Source of the DNA: Candidatus Tisiphia endosymbiont of Sialis lutaria
GTDB taxonomy: Bacteria > Pseudomonadota > Alphaproteobacteria > Rickettsiales > Rickettsiaceae
Length of the DNA stretch: 64,000 nt
Assembly: GCF_964026535.1 (NCBI RefSeq)
Contig: NZ_OZ032153.1
Location: forward strand, 62,001-126,000
Direction of reading: 5' to 3'
A program made the translations under genes and the position numbers. The notes below the pieces were generated by a model that saw nothing but the letters and a program-made list of their open reading frames with translations, ran no database searches and was not told the origin of the DNA. Shown here one piece after another: positions 9,610-19,288 of the stretch (position 1 is its first letter; each line of letters begins with the position of its first letter).

Positions 9610-9880
9610 AGTTGGTTTGCTAAATCTACAAGGTTAAAGAACTTTGATTTATAACCCTTTCTTACTGCCCTTGCACTAATGGCTATAGCAAGGTGCGTTT
9701 TGCCGGTACCAGTCCCTCCAATTAACACTATATTTCTAGAACTATTAACAAACTCACAACTATATAAATGCATAATTTGCTCTTGGCTTATTGGGGTATC
9801 AGTAAAAATAAAATTATCTATATCTTTCTTCTCTGGAAACTTTGCAGCTCGAATTCTACTTTGAATAGCTCTGAGTGTTC
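9610..9880 (-). pseudogene. IS21-family IstB ATPase fragment
   Basis: Read on the minus strand: IRAAKFPEEKDIDNF, then a Walker A motif GGTGTGKTHLAIAI and GYKSKFFNLVDLANQL, characteristic of the IS21 helper ATPase IstB. Both ends are lost: the N-terminal side joins a gyrB fragment at about 9881 and the C-terminal side joins the IS5 fragment. It cannot encode a working helper protein. Confidence 0.88.
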
Positions 9881-9882
9881 TA

Positions 9883-9999
9883 GTACATGAACAAGATAGT
9901 GCTGAAGTAATTTTTTCAACATTAATGGGAGATATTGTTGAACCTAGAAGACAATTTATTCAAGCAAATGCCTTGAATGTAATTAATTTAGATGTTTAA
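9883..9999 (+). pseudogene. gyrB: Orphan 3' end of gyrB
   Basis: The frame encodes FSTLMGDIVEPRRQFIQANA and then LNVINLDV before a TAA at 9997. This is the conserved C-terminus of DNA gyrase subunit B (E. coli ends with a [20 protein letters not shown]-type block). Only 38 codons are present and they abut an IstB fragment. Gyrase B is essential, so a full copy must lie elsewhere; this is a duplicated or left-behind 3' tail. Confidence 0.85.
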
Positions 10000-10241
10000 A
10001 ATTTAAATCTTTAACATTAGCCATTATTTGTATCTTTTTACTATTCAATGTCGTTTATGTTTGTTATGCTTTTATGCTTCCAAGAATTGTTTTGTAAAAA
10101 TATCATAGATTCAGGTACTCACTATTCATTTTCAAATCTAATTCTTGGAATCATTCGAGTAGACATTAGTTACTCATGTAATTAACAGGAAAACTCGATA
10201 TTTTCTGCTAACTAAATGTACAAAATGATTGGAGATAGATT

Positions 10242-12947
10242 ATGATATCAAAAAATAATATTGTATTTATGGCACTGCTACTTGTAACAAATGTTGATAT
10301 TATAGCAATGCCACTACCTGGTAAGAGTCTTGATAGCGATATTAATGAACATTTAGCAGAAATGGGAGGATGTGAACTTGAAGCAGAAGAAATGCGTTTA
10401 GATAAATTCATGTTAGAAAAGGATCTTAAGAAGGAGCAAGAAAGAGGACAAAAACTTTTACAACAATTAAAGGATGCAAAACAGAATGCAGTTACTAATA
10501 TTGCTCAGTTTGAGAAAAGAATAAAAGATATACAAGGACAGCTTGATATAGAGCAACAAACTAGGCAAAAACTTGAACAACAATTGAATACGAAAATACA
10601 AGAAGCAAATAAGAAGCTTACTAGTCTTGAACAACAAAAAGAAACAATACAAGGACAGCTGGCGACGGCTCAAAGCCAGGAGCAAGAACTTAAACAGCAA
10701 TTGACTAACGAAGCTACTCAGTTTAAGAAAAGAATAGAAGATATTGAGGCAAAAAAAAGTAATTTTGAACAACAATTAAAGGATGTAAAACAGAGTGCAG
10801 TTACTAATACTACTCAATTTGAGAAAAGAATAAAAGATATACAAGGACGGCTCGATATAGAGCAAAAAACTAAACAAAAACTTGAACAACAATTGAATAA
10901 CAAAACTGCTCAGTTTAAGCAAAAAATAAAAAATATGCAAGGGCAGCTCAATACAGAGCAAAAAACTAAACAAAAACTTGAACAACAATTGAATAACGAA
11001 ACTGTTCAGTTTAAGCAAAAAATAAAAAATATGCAAGGGCAGCTCAATACAGAGCAACAAACTAAACAAGAACTTGTACAACAATTGAATAACGAAACTG
11101 TTCAGTTTAAGCAAAAAATAGAAAATATACAAGGACAGCTCGATACAGAGCAACAAACTAGACAACAATTGGCTCAGGAAAAACAAGAGGCTATTAATAA
11201 GACTGCTTATCTAGACACACAACTAAAAAACATACAAGGACAGCTCGATACAGAGCAACAAACTAGACAACAATTGGCTCAGGAAAAACAAGAGGCTATT
11301 AATAAGACTGCTTATCTAGACACACAACTAAAAAATATACAAGGACAGCTCGATACAGAGCAACAAACTAGACAACAATTGGCTCAGGAAAAACAAGAGG
11401 CTATTAATAAGACTGCTTATCTAGACACACAACTAAAAAACATACAAGGACAGCTCGATACAGAGCAACAAACTAGACAACAATTGGCTCAGGAAAAACA
11501 AGAGGCTATTAATAAGACTGCTTATCTAGACACACAACTAAAAAATATACAAGGACAGCTCGATACAGAGCAACAAACTAGACAACAATTGGCTCAGGAA
11601 AAACAAGAGGCTATTAATAAGACTGCTCGTCTAGACACACAACTAAAAAATATACAAGGACAGCTCGATACAGAGCAACAAACTAGACAACAATTGGCTC
11701 AGGAAAAACAAGAGGCTATTAATAAGACTGCTCGTCTAGACACACAACTAAAAAATATACAAGGACAGCTCGATACAGAGCAACAAACTAGACAACAATT
11801 GGCTCAGGAAAAACAAGAGGCTATTAATAAGATTGCTAATCTAGACACGCAACTAAAAAATATACAAGGACAGCTTGATACAGAGCAACAAACTAGACAA
11901 CAATTGGCTCAGGAAAAACAAGAGGCTATTAATAAGACTGCTAATCTAGACACGCAACTAAAAAATATACAAGGACAGCTCGATACAGAGCAACAAACTA
12001 GACAACAATTGGCTCAGGAAAAACAAGAGGCTATTAATAAGATTGCTAATCTAGACACGCAACTAAAAAATATACAAGGACAGCTCGATACAGAGCAACA
12101 AACTAGACAACAATTGGCTCAGGAAAAACAAGAGGCTATTAATAAGATTGCTAATCTAGACACGCAACTAAAAAATATACAAGGACAGCTCGATACAGAA
12201 CAACAAACTAGACAGCAATTGGCTCAGGAAAAACAAGAAGCTATTAATAAGATTGCTAATCTAGACACGCAACTAAAAAATATACAAGGACAGCTCGATA
12301 CAGTACAAAACAAGGAGCTAGAACTTGAGCAACAATTGAAGAGAACAAAAAGGGAACTCAAGACTGCACAAAACAACGAACTAGAACTTGCCCAGCAAAT
12401 GAGGGATAAAAACAGGACGCAATTAAAAAATATACAAGAGCAGCTAGAGAAAGAACAACAAAGTAAACAAGAGCTTGTACAACAAATAAGCGATGAAAAA
12501 CAGAGAAAAGAACAAGAACTTGAAACATCACGACAACTAGCAGAGGTTTCTATACCAAAAGCAGTAGAAGAAATATCAACCATTACTGGGATAGCTCCTC
12601 TAATGCCAAGAATAATGTCGGCAAATAGCAATATACTTTTTAATAGAATGCCCGTAATATTTAAAAGCATTGGAGCAGGTGATGAAGAAGAATCTTTTAG
12701 TAACATATCAAAAGGTTTGTGGATTAGAGGTTTGTATAGCATAAGTAAGCAGAATATGTCCCCAAATATTACAGGTTATAAGAGTAATAGCAGAGGTATT
12801 GTTATTGGGTTTGATGTTGGAACAAAGAAAGAGGTAGGGGACTTATTTGGTATTGCATATAGTCATATATGTTCTGATTTTAAATTCCAAAATCAGAATA
12901 ATAGAGTCTATAATATACTTTGTGTAAGTTGCAAAAGTAAGCAGTAA
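10242..12947 (+). pseudogene. Sca-like autotransporter with 35-residue coiled-coil repeats, barrel truncated by IS256
   Basis: The N-terminus is a likely signal peptide (hydrophobic FMALLLVTNVDIIAM). Residues about 45-770 are a continuous coiled coil, at first degenerate and then eleven near-identical 35-residue units (105 bp each, from about 11131 to 12286). At about residue 810 a GLWIRGLYSI block and IVIGFDVGTKKEVGDLFGIA start the autotransporter beta-barrel. The barrel stops after roughly one third, at 12904, where the inverted repeat of an IS256 element begins; the last 14 codons are IS-derived. In Rickettsia, Sca proteins present passenger domains on the surface for host contact. Without a complete barrel this copy should not be displayed. 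GGAG at about 10231 supports the ATG. Confidence 0.85.
11131..12300 (+). repeat. Eleven tandem 105-bp coding repeats
   Basis: The word AAGGACAGCT recurs at exact 105-bp steps: 11131, 11236, 11341, 11446, 11551, 11656, 11761, 11866, 11971, 12076, 12181 and 12286. Units are almost identical except at one variable position (TAY, TAR, TAN or IAN). Each unit encodes 35 residues, which is five heptads. Confidence 0.97.
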
Positions 12948-14005
12948 GAAGTACTGTAAGAAAACAACTTATAAAAAGGTAAAATATGTCAGAAAAAATA
13001 AAAAAGAAGATATTAGAACTAAAAGATAATAATATAAGTAATAATTTAGTAGAAGAATTATTATCAAAAGCCGATCCATCTAAGTTGTTTGGCAAAGAAG
13101 GATTATTTCAACAACTAAAAAAGCAAATAGTTGAAAAAATATTAGAAAGTGAACTAGAGCATGAATTAGGTTATTCAAAGCATAGTAAAATGCCGAAAGT
13201 AGATAATAATCGTCGTAATGGTAGCTATGAAAAGACAATAATTGATGATGATGGTAGGAAGGTTACTCTGGAAGTACCAAGAGATCGAGAAGGAGAGTTT
13301 GTTCCGAAATTAATACCTAAAGGGCTGAGAAGATTCAGTGGATTTGACGATAAAGTTATCTCACTTTATGGTCGAGGAATGACAGTCAGTGAAATTCGAG
13401 GTCATTTGGAAGAAATATATCAAACTGAGGTTTCCGGTGATTTAATATCGACAATAACCGATGGAGTAATAGACGAAGTAACTAGGTGGCAAAATCGAGG
13501 TTTAGATAAGGTTTATCCAATATTATACTTAGACTGTATTCATGTTAAGTCTAGGGATAACCAGGTAGTGATAAATAAAGCAGTATATTTAGCGATTGCT
13601 GTTAATATAGAAGGAAAGAAGGAGTTGCTGGGTATTTGGGTAGGAAAAAATGAAGGTGCTAAATTCTGGATGCAAGTAGTTACTGAGTTAAAAAATCGAG
13701 GAGTAGAACAAATTTATGTTGCTTGTGTTGATGGTCTAAAAGGTTTTCCGGAAGCGATAAGTAGCATATTTCCTGCGACTATAGTACAGTTATGTATAGT
13801 TCATATGGTTCGCAATTCAGTGAAGTATGTCTCATATAAGGATTTAAAGGAGGTGACCACAGATTTGAAGCAAATTTATACAGCAAATAATGAAGAAATG
13901 GCAAGTCTAAAACTTCAACAATTTAGTTCAAAATGGGACAAAAAATATCCAGTAATTTCTGATATTTGGCAACGTAATTGGTGTGGGATAATCCCATTTT
14001 TTGCT
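12904..14005 (+). mobile_element. IS256-family element, copy 1 (right part lost)
   Basis: The left terminal repeat starts GAGTCTATAATATACTTTGT, matching the outer ends of copies 2 and 3 (GAGTCAATCATTTATTTTGT). The element is inserted in the autotransporter gene. It is cut at 14005, where an IS1634-end fragment starts. Confidence 0.88.
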
Positions 14006-14041
14006 CCCGACTTCAGTGTTGTTGTGCCAAAAAGTGGCTGA
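12986..14041 (+). pseudogene. IS256-family (mutator type) transposase, C-terminus lost
   Basis: The N-terminus is intact (MSEKIKKKILELKDNN), with the Transposase_mut core: LYLDCIHVKSRDNQ (first catalytic Asp), YVACVDGLKGFPEA (second Asp) and QLCIVHMVRNSVKYVSYKDL. Genuine sequence ends at IIPFFA (14005); the tail PDFSVVVPKSG is read from an IS1634-end fragment. The C-terminal Glu region present in copy 2 (TNTIESVNRQIRK) is missing, so it should be inactive. Confidence 0.92.
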
Positions 14042-14087
14042 CAGCTCAGGAAATGATAAAATTTCCAGGCACAACAAATTATTTGTT
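14006..14087 (-). repeat. Detached right end of an IS1634-like element
   Basis: This segment, read in complement, matches the right end of the intact IS1634-family element at about 43507-43588. Both contain TTTCCAGGCACAACAAATTA and CCCGACTTCAGTGTTGTTGT. It separates IS256 copies 1 and 2. Confidence 0.88.
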
Positions 14088-15210
14088 GAGTCAATCATTT
14101 ATTTTGTGTAAGTTCTATTTTTTACATTCCAATAAATCATATTTAAAATCACCACAAAGTATTTCAAATTGATTCAAAGCTAATGACCAATCTTTTATGG
14201 GCATAGTCCATTTTTTAGATGCATTTTGCAGAGCTAAAAATATTATTTTCTGAATTGATTTATCATCTGGAAACACCCCCTTATTTTTGATGATTTTTCT
14301 AATTTGACGGTTGACAGATTCAATGGTATTTGTTGTATAAATTACCTTTCTTATTTCCTCAGGAAAAGCAAAAAATGGGATTATCCCACACCAATTACGT
14401 TGCCAAATATCAGAAATTACTGGATATTTTTTGTCCCATTTTGAACTAAATTGTTGAAGTTTTAGACTTGCCATTTCTTCATTATTTGCTGTATAAATTT
14501 GCTTCAAATCTGTGGTCACCTCCTTTAAATCCTTATATGAGACATACTTCACTGAATTGCGAACCATATGAACTATACATAACTGTACTATAGTCGCAGG
14601 AAATATGCTACTTATCGCTTCCGGAAAACCTTTTAGACCATCAACACAAGCAACATAAATTTGTTCTACTCCTCGATTTTTTAACTCAGTAACTACTTGC
14701 ATCCAGAATTTAGCACCTTCATTTTTTCCTACCCAAATACCCAGCAACTCCTTCTTTCCTTCTATATTAACAGCAATCGCTAAATATACTGCTTTATTTA
14801 TCACTACCTGGTTATCCCTAGACTTAACATGAATACAGTCTAAGTATAATATTGGATAAACCTTATCTAAACCTCGATTTTGCCACCTAGTTACTTCGTC
14901 TATTACTCCATCGGTTATTGTCGATATTAAATCACCGGAAACCTCAGTTTGATATATTTCTTCCAAATGACCTCGAATTTCACTGACTGTCATTCCTCGA
15001 CCATAAAGTGAGATAACTTTATCGTCAAATCCACTGAATCTTCTCAGCCCTTTAGGTATTAATTTCGGAACAAACTCTCCTTCTCGATCTCTTGGTACTT
15101 CCAGAGTAACCTTCCTACCATCATCATCAATTATTGTCTTTTCATAGCTACCATTACGACGATTATTATCTACTTTCGGCATTTTACTATGCTTTGAATA
15201 ACCTAATTCA
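14088..15210 (-). mobile_element. IS256-family element, copy 2 (5' part lost)
   Basis: The terminal repeat starts at 14088 (GAGTCAATCATTTATTTTGT). It lies opposite to copy 1: 14367-15210 appears to be an exact reverse complement of 13162-14005 (844 bp). It is cut at 15210 by the terminal repeat of copy 3. Confidence 0.9.
14115..15210 (-). pseudogene. IS256-family transposase copy 2, N-terminus lost
   Basis: Identical in translation to copy 1 from ELGYSKHSKM onward, and it retains the whole C-terminus (EEIRKVIYTTNTIESVNRQ, with the catalytic Glu). The first roughly 57 residues are missing; the apparent MIDS start comes from the inserted copy 3 end. The DDE core is complete, but the N-terminal DNA-binding part is truncated. 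Confidence 0.9.
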
Positions 15211-15438
15211 GAGTCAATCATTTATTTTGTGTAAGTTCTATTTTTTACATTCCAATAAATCATATTTAAAATTACCACAAAGTATTTCAAATTGATTCAA
15301 AGCTAATGACCAATCTTTTATGGGCATAGTCCATTTTTTAGATGCATTTTGCAGAGCTAAAAATATTATTTTCTGAATTGATTTATCATCTGGAAACACC
15401 CCCTTATTTTTGATGATTTTCCTAATTTGACGGTTGAC
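15211..15438 (-). pseudogene. IS256-family element, copy 3, 3' fragment
   Basis: Repeats the terminal sequence and the C-terminal 70 or so codons of copy 2 with only a few substitutions. It begins exactly where copy 2 is interrupted, so it was probably inserted into copy 2 and then lost its own 5' part at 15438, where a recombinase fragment begins. Confidence 0.88.
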
Positions 15439-15439
15439 T

Positions 15440-15609
15440 CACCTAGAACTGAATGGTTGTAAGCTAGGCTATACCTTGCGTCCACCGTTCGACATGTTCA
15501 TAAAATGTAACGAAATAGGAGAGTGGTGGAGACGAAGGGAATCGAACCCCCGACCCTCTGCGTGCAAAGCAGATGCTCTACCCCTGAGCTACATCCCCAA
15601 ACCATAACC
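15440..15609 (+). pseudogene. C-terminal remnant of a second large serine recombinase, reading into tRNA-Ala
   Basis: The plus-strand frame encodes LELNGCKLGYTLRPPFDMFI then KCNEIGEWWRRRESNPRP, and continues antisense through tRNA-Ala to a TAA at 15607. This aligns with the end of the recombinase at tRNA-Arg (LELKDGKLDFKLRPPFDMFV, KCTKIEEW). It marks a second past integration of the same recombinase type. The upstream part was removed by the IS256 fragments. Confidence 0.88.
15524..15598 (-). tRNA. tRNA-Ala (anticodon TGC)
   Basis: On the minus strand: acceptor GGGGATG with CGTCTCC, D-arm GCTC/GAGC, anticodon arm TCTGC-TTTGCAC-GCAGA giving TGC, a T-arm with TTCGATT, and an encoded CCA at 15524-15526. 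The 3' end overlaps a serine recombinase remnant on the plus strand. Confidence 0.97.
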
Positions 15610-15682
15610 TTTAACGAACAGGTAGTTTATATACCTTTTTATACGTAAGGTCAACAACCTTATTGCAAAATTTTATCTCAAG

Positions 15683-15886
15683 TTAAATTTTTGCTCTACC
15701 CCAAGGTAATGCTTTACCATCAGAACCAACTACTAAATCTCCTGAGACATCGTATTCTGCTGCCAAAAAGGAAGATTTACCAGATATAAATTTTACTGGT
15801 TTAATTTTTTGTCCATTATAAAAATACTCCTTAGCCTGCTCTCTAGAGGTTGGGTTATTTTTAGACGCTGTTTTAGCTTTTGACAT
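15683..15886 (-). CDS. Conserved-looking small protein of unknown function
   Basis: A 67-residue hydrophilic protein with N-terminal SKAKTASKNNPTSREQAKEY and a C-terminal half with GKSSFLAAEYDVSGDL and ALPWGRAKI. There is no signal peptide or membrane segment. A TTG at 15895 lies closer to the GAGG ribosome site and is an alternative start. It sits between tRNA-Ala and the ybaB-dnaX pair on the same strand as ybaB. I do not recognise the family. Confidence 0.6.
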   Translation of the reverse strand: MSKAKTASKNNPTSREQAKEYFYNGQKIKPVKFISGKSSFLAAEYDVSGDLVVGSDGKALPWGRAKI

Positions 15887-15974
15887 ATTATGCAATTACC
15901 TCAAATATTTTTCTATATATATAATCTAATGACAAAATATCTCACCTTTAATATTTGTCAAGGAAAAGAAGGGT

Positions 15975-16298
15975 TTAAAATGGCATTTTTAGCCCAGGTG
16001 GTAAACCAATATTACCAAAAGCATTATGCATAGAATTTTGTGAATCCTCATCAACTTTGCTTTTTGCATCACTGAAAGCTGCAACAATTAAATCTTCCAG
16101 CAACTCTTTCTCGGTCTCTTTAAGCAAAGAGGCATCAATAGAGACCTTACGAACCTCTCCTCGACCACTAACGGTAATATTTACCAACCCACCACCAGCT
16201 TTCCCAAAATATTCAGTACTTGCCATTTGCTCTTGCATTTCCTGCATTTTTTTCTGCATTGACTGAGCTTGTTTTAAAAACTGATTAAAATTTACCAT
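15975..16298 (-). CDS. ybaB: YbaB/EbfC nucleoid-associated protein
   Basis: A 107-residue DNA-binding protein. It has the N-terminal helix FNQFLKQAQSMQKKMQEMQEQ, the core GLVNITVSGRGEVRKVSID and a C-terminal amphipathic helix ending in GLPPGLKMPF. YbaB dimers bind DNA non-specifically and are usually encoded next to dnaX and recR. Here the gene starts 11 bases after dnaX, so they are probably co-transcribed; no recR follows. The start is MVNFNQ at 16298; an upstream in-frame extension to 16373 lies inside dnaX and is unlikely. Confidence 0.93.
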   Translation of the reverse strand: MVNFNQFLKQAQSMQKKMQEMQEQMASTEYFGKAGGGLVNITVSGRGEVRKVSIDASLLKETEKELLEDLIVAAFSDAKSKVDEDSQNSMHNAFGNIGLPPGLKMPF

Positions 16299-16309
16299 GT
16301 TACATCTCT

Positions 16310-17851
16310 TTAATTCTTTAATAGGATATCCGAAATCGTGACATTTGGAAAGTGTTTTGTTAAAATTTCCCAATCTTTACTTAATTTTACTTTATTCATC
16401 AATTGTTCTTTAAGAGTGATTATTTGGGATTGCTTGGTAATGATAACATTCCAATTTTTACCTGACCAAGCAAATAACAAGCTAGCAATTTGCTCTCTTA
16501 TTTTATTATTCAGATCATTTCCAGCGATTTCCATAGTCTGAAGTGCAAAAGATTTTAATTCCACTTGGTTTAGCAATCTGTAATAAATTTCCATTTCATT
16601 ATGCAAATGTAAAAACTCCAGAAAATCAGTCACAAGAGAAGCGGTAATTTGATGATTTTGAGTTGATTGTTGTAATACTGATTGCTCTAATTGCCCCCAT
16701 TCATTATGTATATCCACTAATTCCTCTAATGATGGCAACATTTGTGAGTAGATGGATTTTATCACCAACATTTCAGCTTCTATTAACTGATTATGGGAAG
16801 TTTTCATTTCTAGAATCCCTTTACTATATATTTGCCAGATAATAGACAATTGAGAAAGGGTAACTTTTGTTAAAATAGCTGTAACCTGATCATTAAAAGG
16901 TAAATATATAGGATTTTGATAATCAGGTAATATCTTTGCCTTATTAAGATAGGCACTAAAATCAGCAACTAAGCCTACAAAAATTTCTAAATTTGCTGAA
17001 GAGATATAAAGTTGGTTTACTAAATCAATCGACTTAGCCGCATCTTTTTGAATAATATACTCAAAGAATTTGATGATACTAGCTGTATCAACTAAACCAA
17101 GTATTTGATAAACGATTTCAGGGGTAATAACCTCCCCTGCCCCCAAACTTGTTGCTTGATCTAGTACTGAGACTGCATCTCTAGCCGACCCATCAGATCT
17201 AGATGCAATTATTTTAAGAGCCTCTATTTCAATTTTTAACTGTTCTTTTTTGGCAATTTCTTGAATTAATTGGAAAATATCATCAAATGTTAATCTTTTT
17301 AAATCATAGCGTTGACATCTAGAAATTACGGTTAATGGAATTTTTTGTGGTTCAGTAGTAGCAAATATAAATATTACATGGGCTGGTGGTTCTTCAAGAA
17401 TTTTAAGTAACGCATTAAATGCCCCTTTAGACAGCATATGAACTTCATCAATTATAAAGATACTATACCTACCAATTAGCGGCTTATAATCACTGCTTTC
17501 TATTATTTTACGAATATCATCAACACTTGTCTTACTGGCAGCATCCATTTCAATTATATCAGGATGATTATTTTTGTTAAAACTATTACAATTCTGACAA
17601 TTCTCACAAGGCTCAATATACTCACCTTTAACTATTGGACTGGTACAATTAATAGTTTTAGCAACAATACGTGCTGCCGTAGTTTTACCAACTCCTCTAA
17701 TACCAGTAAGAAGATAACCTTGAGATATACGATCTTTTTGAATAGTATAATTTAGAATCTTTGTTAAAACTTCTTGCCCGTATAGCTCAGAGAAATTAGT
17801 AGGACGATATTTTCTAGCGAAAGTAATATACTGATCTGTTGTTTTGGTCAC
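16310..17851 (-). CDS. dnaX: DNA polymerase III subunit gamma/tau
   Basis: Clamp-loader ATPase of the replisome. The AAA+ domain shows Walker A GIRGVGKTTAARIVAK (about residues 50-65), the zinc-binding cysteines in CENCQNC, Walker B IDEVHML, the LLKILEEPP block and sensor Arg in SRCQRYDLKRL. At 513 residues it is shorter than E. coli tau, in line with Rickettsiales. The start is a GTG at 17851. The C-terminal tau region is weakly conserved. Confidence 0.96.
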   Translation of the reverse strand: MTKTTDQYITFARKYRPTNFSELYGQEVLTKILNYTIQKDRISQGYLLTGIRGVGKTTAARIVAKTINCTSPIVKGEYIEPCENCQNCNSFNKNNHPDIIEMDAASKTSVDDIRKIIESSDYKPLIGRYSIFIIDEVHMLSKGAFNALLKILEEPPAHVIFIFATTEPQKIPLTVISRCQRYDLKRLTFDDIFQLIQEIAKKEQLKIEIEALKIIASRSDGSARDAVSVLDQATSLGAGEVITPEIVYQILGLVDTASIIKFFEYIIQKDAAKSIDLVNQLYISSANLEIFVGLVADFSAYLNKAKILPDYQNPIYLPFNDQVTAILTKVTLSQLSIIWQIYSKGILEMKTSHNQLIEAEMLVIKSIYSQMLPSLEELVDIHNEWGQLEQSVLQQSTQNHQITASLVTDFLEFLHLHNEMEIYYRLLNQVELKSFALQTMEIAGNDLNNKIREQIASLLFAWSGKNWNVIITKQSQIITLKEQLMNKVKLSKDWEILTKHFPNVTISDILLKN

Positions 17852-17898
17852 GGTACCCCAAGTTTGTTTCTTACTAATTTTCTTGTCCTATTGAGTTT

Positions 17899-18004
17899 TA
17901 TAGTCAATTGATGAGAAATTGGAGACATTGTTACTCAATGCTCGCCTATTACTTATAGGCGTCGCTCCATCGTTCCTGCTATCTACTTCTCCTGAATTGG
18001 TATA
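17899..18004. repeat. SSIDY-family palindromic element (intergenic)
   Basis: Starts TATAGTCAATTGATGAG and ends CTCCTGAATTGGTATA. It sits upstream of dnaX in the spacer before the Rpn pseudogene, with no open frame around it. Confidence 0.88.
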
Positions 18005-18150
18005 ACATTAGTGCTGCTAAAACGAGCTAGTTTTTGAGGGTAGCGAGCTTAGCGGGCTGTAGATTTAGGGGTAACTTCTAACGAAGTTCTCCACAATTCC
18101 ACAGCCACAACTACAGCAATCTAAATTTTAAAAATATTTGAAACACCCAA

Positions 18151-19080
18151 TTATTGTATTTTCAGCAATTCATTAATTTTACTAATAGACATACCTGTCA
18201 TCTTAGCAATTGACCCCACGGAATTGCCATTCTTTAACAACAACTTTACCAATTCAGCTTTACCCTCAACTTTACCTATATAGATACCTCTAGCTTCACC
18301 TCTAGCTTCGCCTTCTTCGATATATTTTTGTGCAATAGTTCTCATAATAACACCTTGTTCTTCTTCTGATAAATATTTGGTTAGTACTTCCTCCAATTCT
18401 GATTGCTTTTCCTAAGGAAGCTTAGCGTCAGTGTACCATAAAAGCGATTTTATGTAAATATAGCCTTTTTCCTTATCTACTAATATCTCTAATTTAAACC
18501 TTTGTAGAAATTCTTCCCAAAGCTTTATCATATCTCGTTGATGGATGTGTTTTAGCATATATTCTAACATCCCAACATGCTTCTTCTTCATTATTTCATC
18601 ATCAGACATGCTTTGTAAATCGACCAATTGATAATCTTCTGTCATCACTTTCTTGGCTATAACTGCATCGGTAAATAAACTCCATAAATTCCTAGGAGCA
18701 GTATAAACTTCTTTACCATTATAAATTACTAAATTATATACTAATGGTAATTTCTTTCTTCCTTTTTTATGCCTTTCACACAATAATAATGTGTATTTCC
18801 ATAATCGTAGAGCTGTCCAATAATCAACGCTCGACTGAGCCTCAATCAACACATACACAAAAGCCTTACCCTGATTCTTGCTAGCAACTCCATATACTAT
18901 ATCACTATATTTTTTGTTTAAAGATTCTTCTATGTAGCTTTCTTTTTCTACTGTTATTTTTGATAAATCTACTAAACTCTTAAAATCATTCGGCAAATAA
19001 TATTCCAAAAATTCTTGAGCTGCTACAGGATAAGCCATTATTGTTTTGACTAATGAATCATGCTTTAACTTTTTTGTCAT
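18151..19080 (-). pseudogene. Rpn/YhgA-type PD-(D/E)XK putative transposase, amber stop
   Basis: The N-terminal part (19080 to 18412) starts MTKKLKHDSLVKTIMAYPVA and contains the nuclease core FVYVLIEAQSSVDYWTALRL with the E-x-Q motif. The C-terminal part (18396 to 18151) carries the GEARGEARG tail and the terminal AKMTGMSISKINELL helices. The two halves are in the same frame, separated only by TAG at 18412-18414 after DAKLP; a GAG-to-TAG change would explain it. Rpn proteins are linked to RecA-independent recombination. A short membrane-segment repeat lies just upstream. Confidence 0.9.
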
Positions 19081-19169
19081 TTGACTAACTTAACTGATTA
19101 ATTTGTCATTTAGCCAAACTTGTGCCGTTCTTCCTTTAATATTTTGTATACTAAGTTATGGCAAAATCT

Positions 19170-19245
19170 GTTATATCTATAATATAGCAGATATTTTTGC
19201 TCCACTAATAGCTGTTTTCATTATTTTTGCGATATTGCTTATTTT
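19170..19245 (+). repeat. Dispersed 'APLIAVFIIFAI' membrane-segment repeat, copy 2
   Basis: DNA nearly identical to 44749-44830. An indel breaks the frame (TAG after VISII), so it is decayed. It lies upstream of the Rpn pseudogene on the opposite strand, the same arrangement as copy 3. Confidence 0.7.
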
Positions 19246-19288
19246 ATTATTCCATAACTAGTGCATTAGCAAGAACAGGTAGTGGTGT

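Noticed and set aside
10467-11186. Long minus-strand ORFs rich in Leu and Phe
   Set aside because: Complement of the Gln/Lys-rich coiled-coil gene; composition effect only.
11131-12300. Regular repeats that could be taken for a CRISPR array
   Set aside because: The 105-bp units are contiguous, without unique spacers, and are coding.
15470-15609. Protein-coding reading through tRNA-Ala as a functional gene
   Set aside because: It is only the C-terminal tail of a recombinase and has no start or upstream domain.
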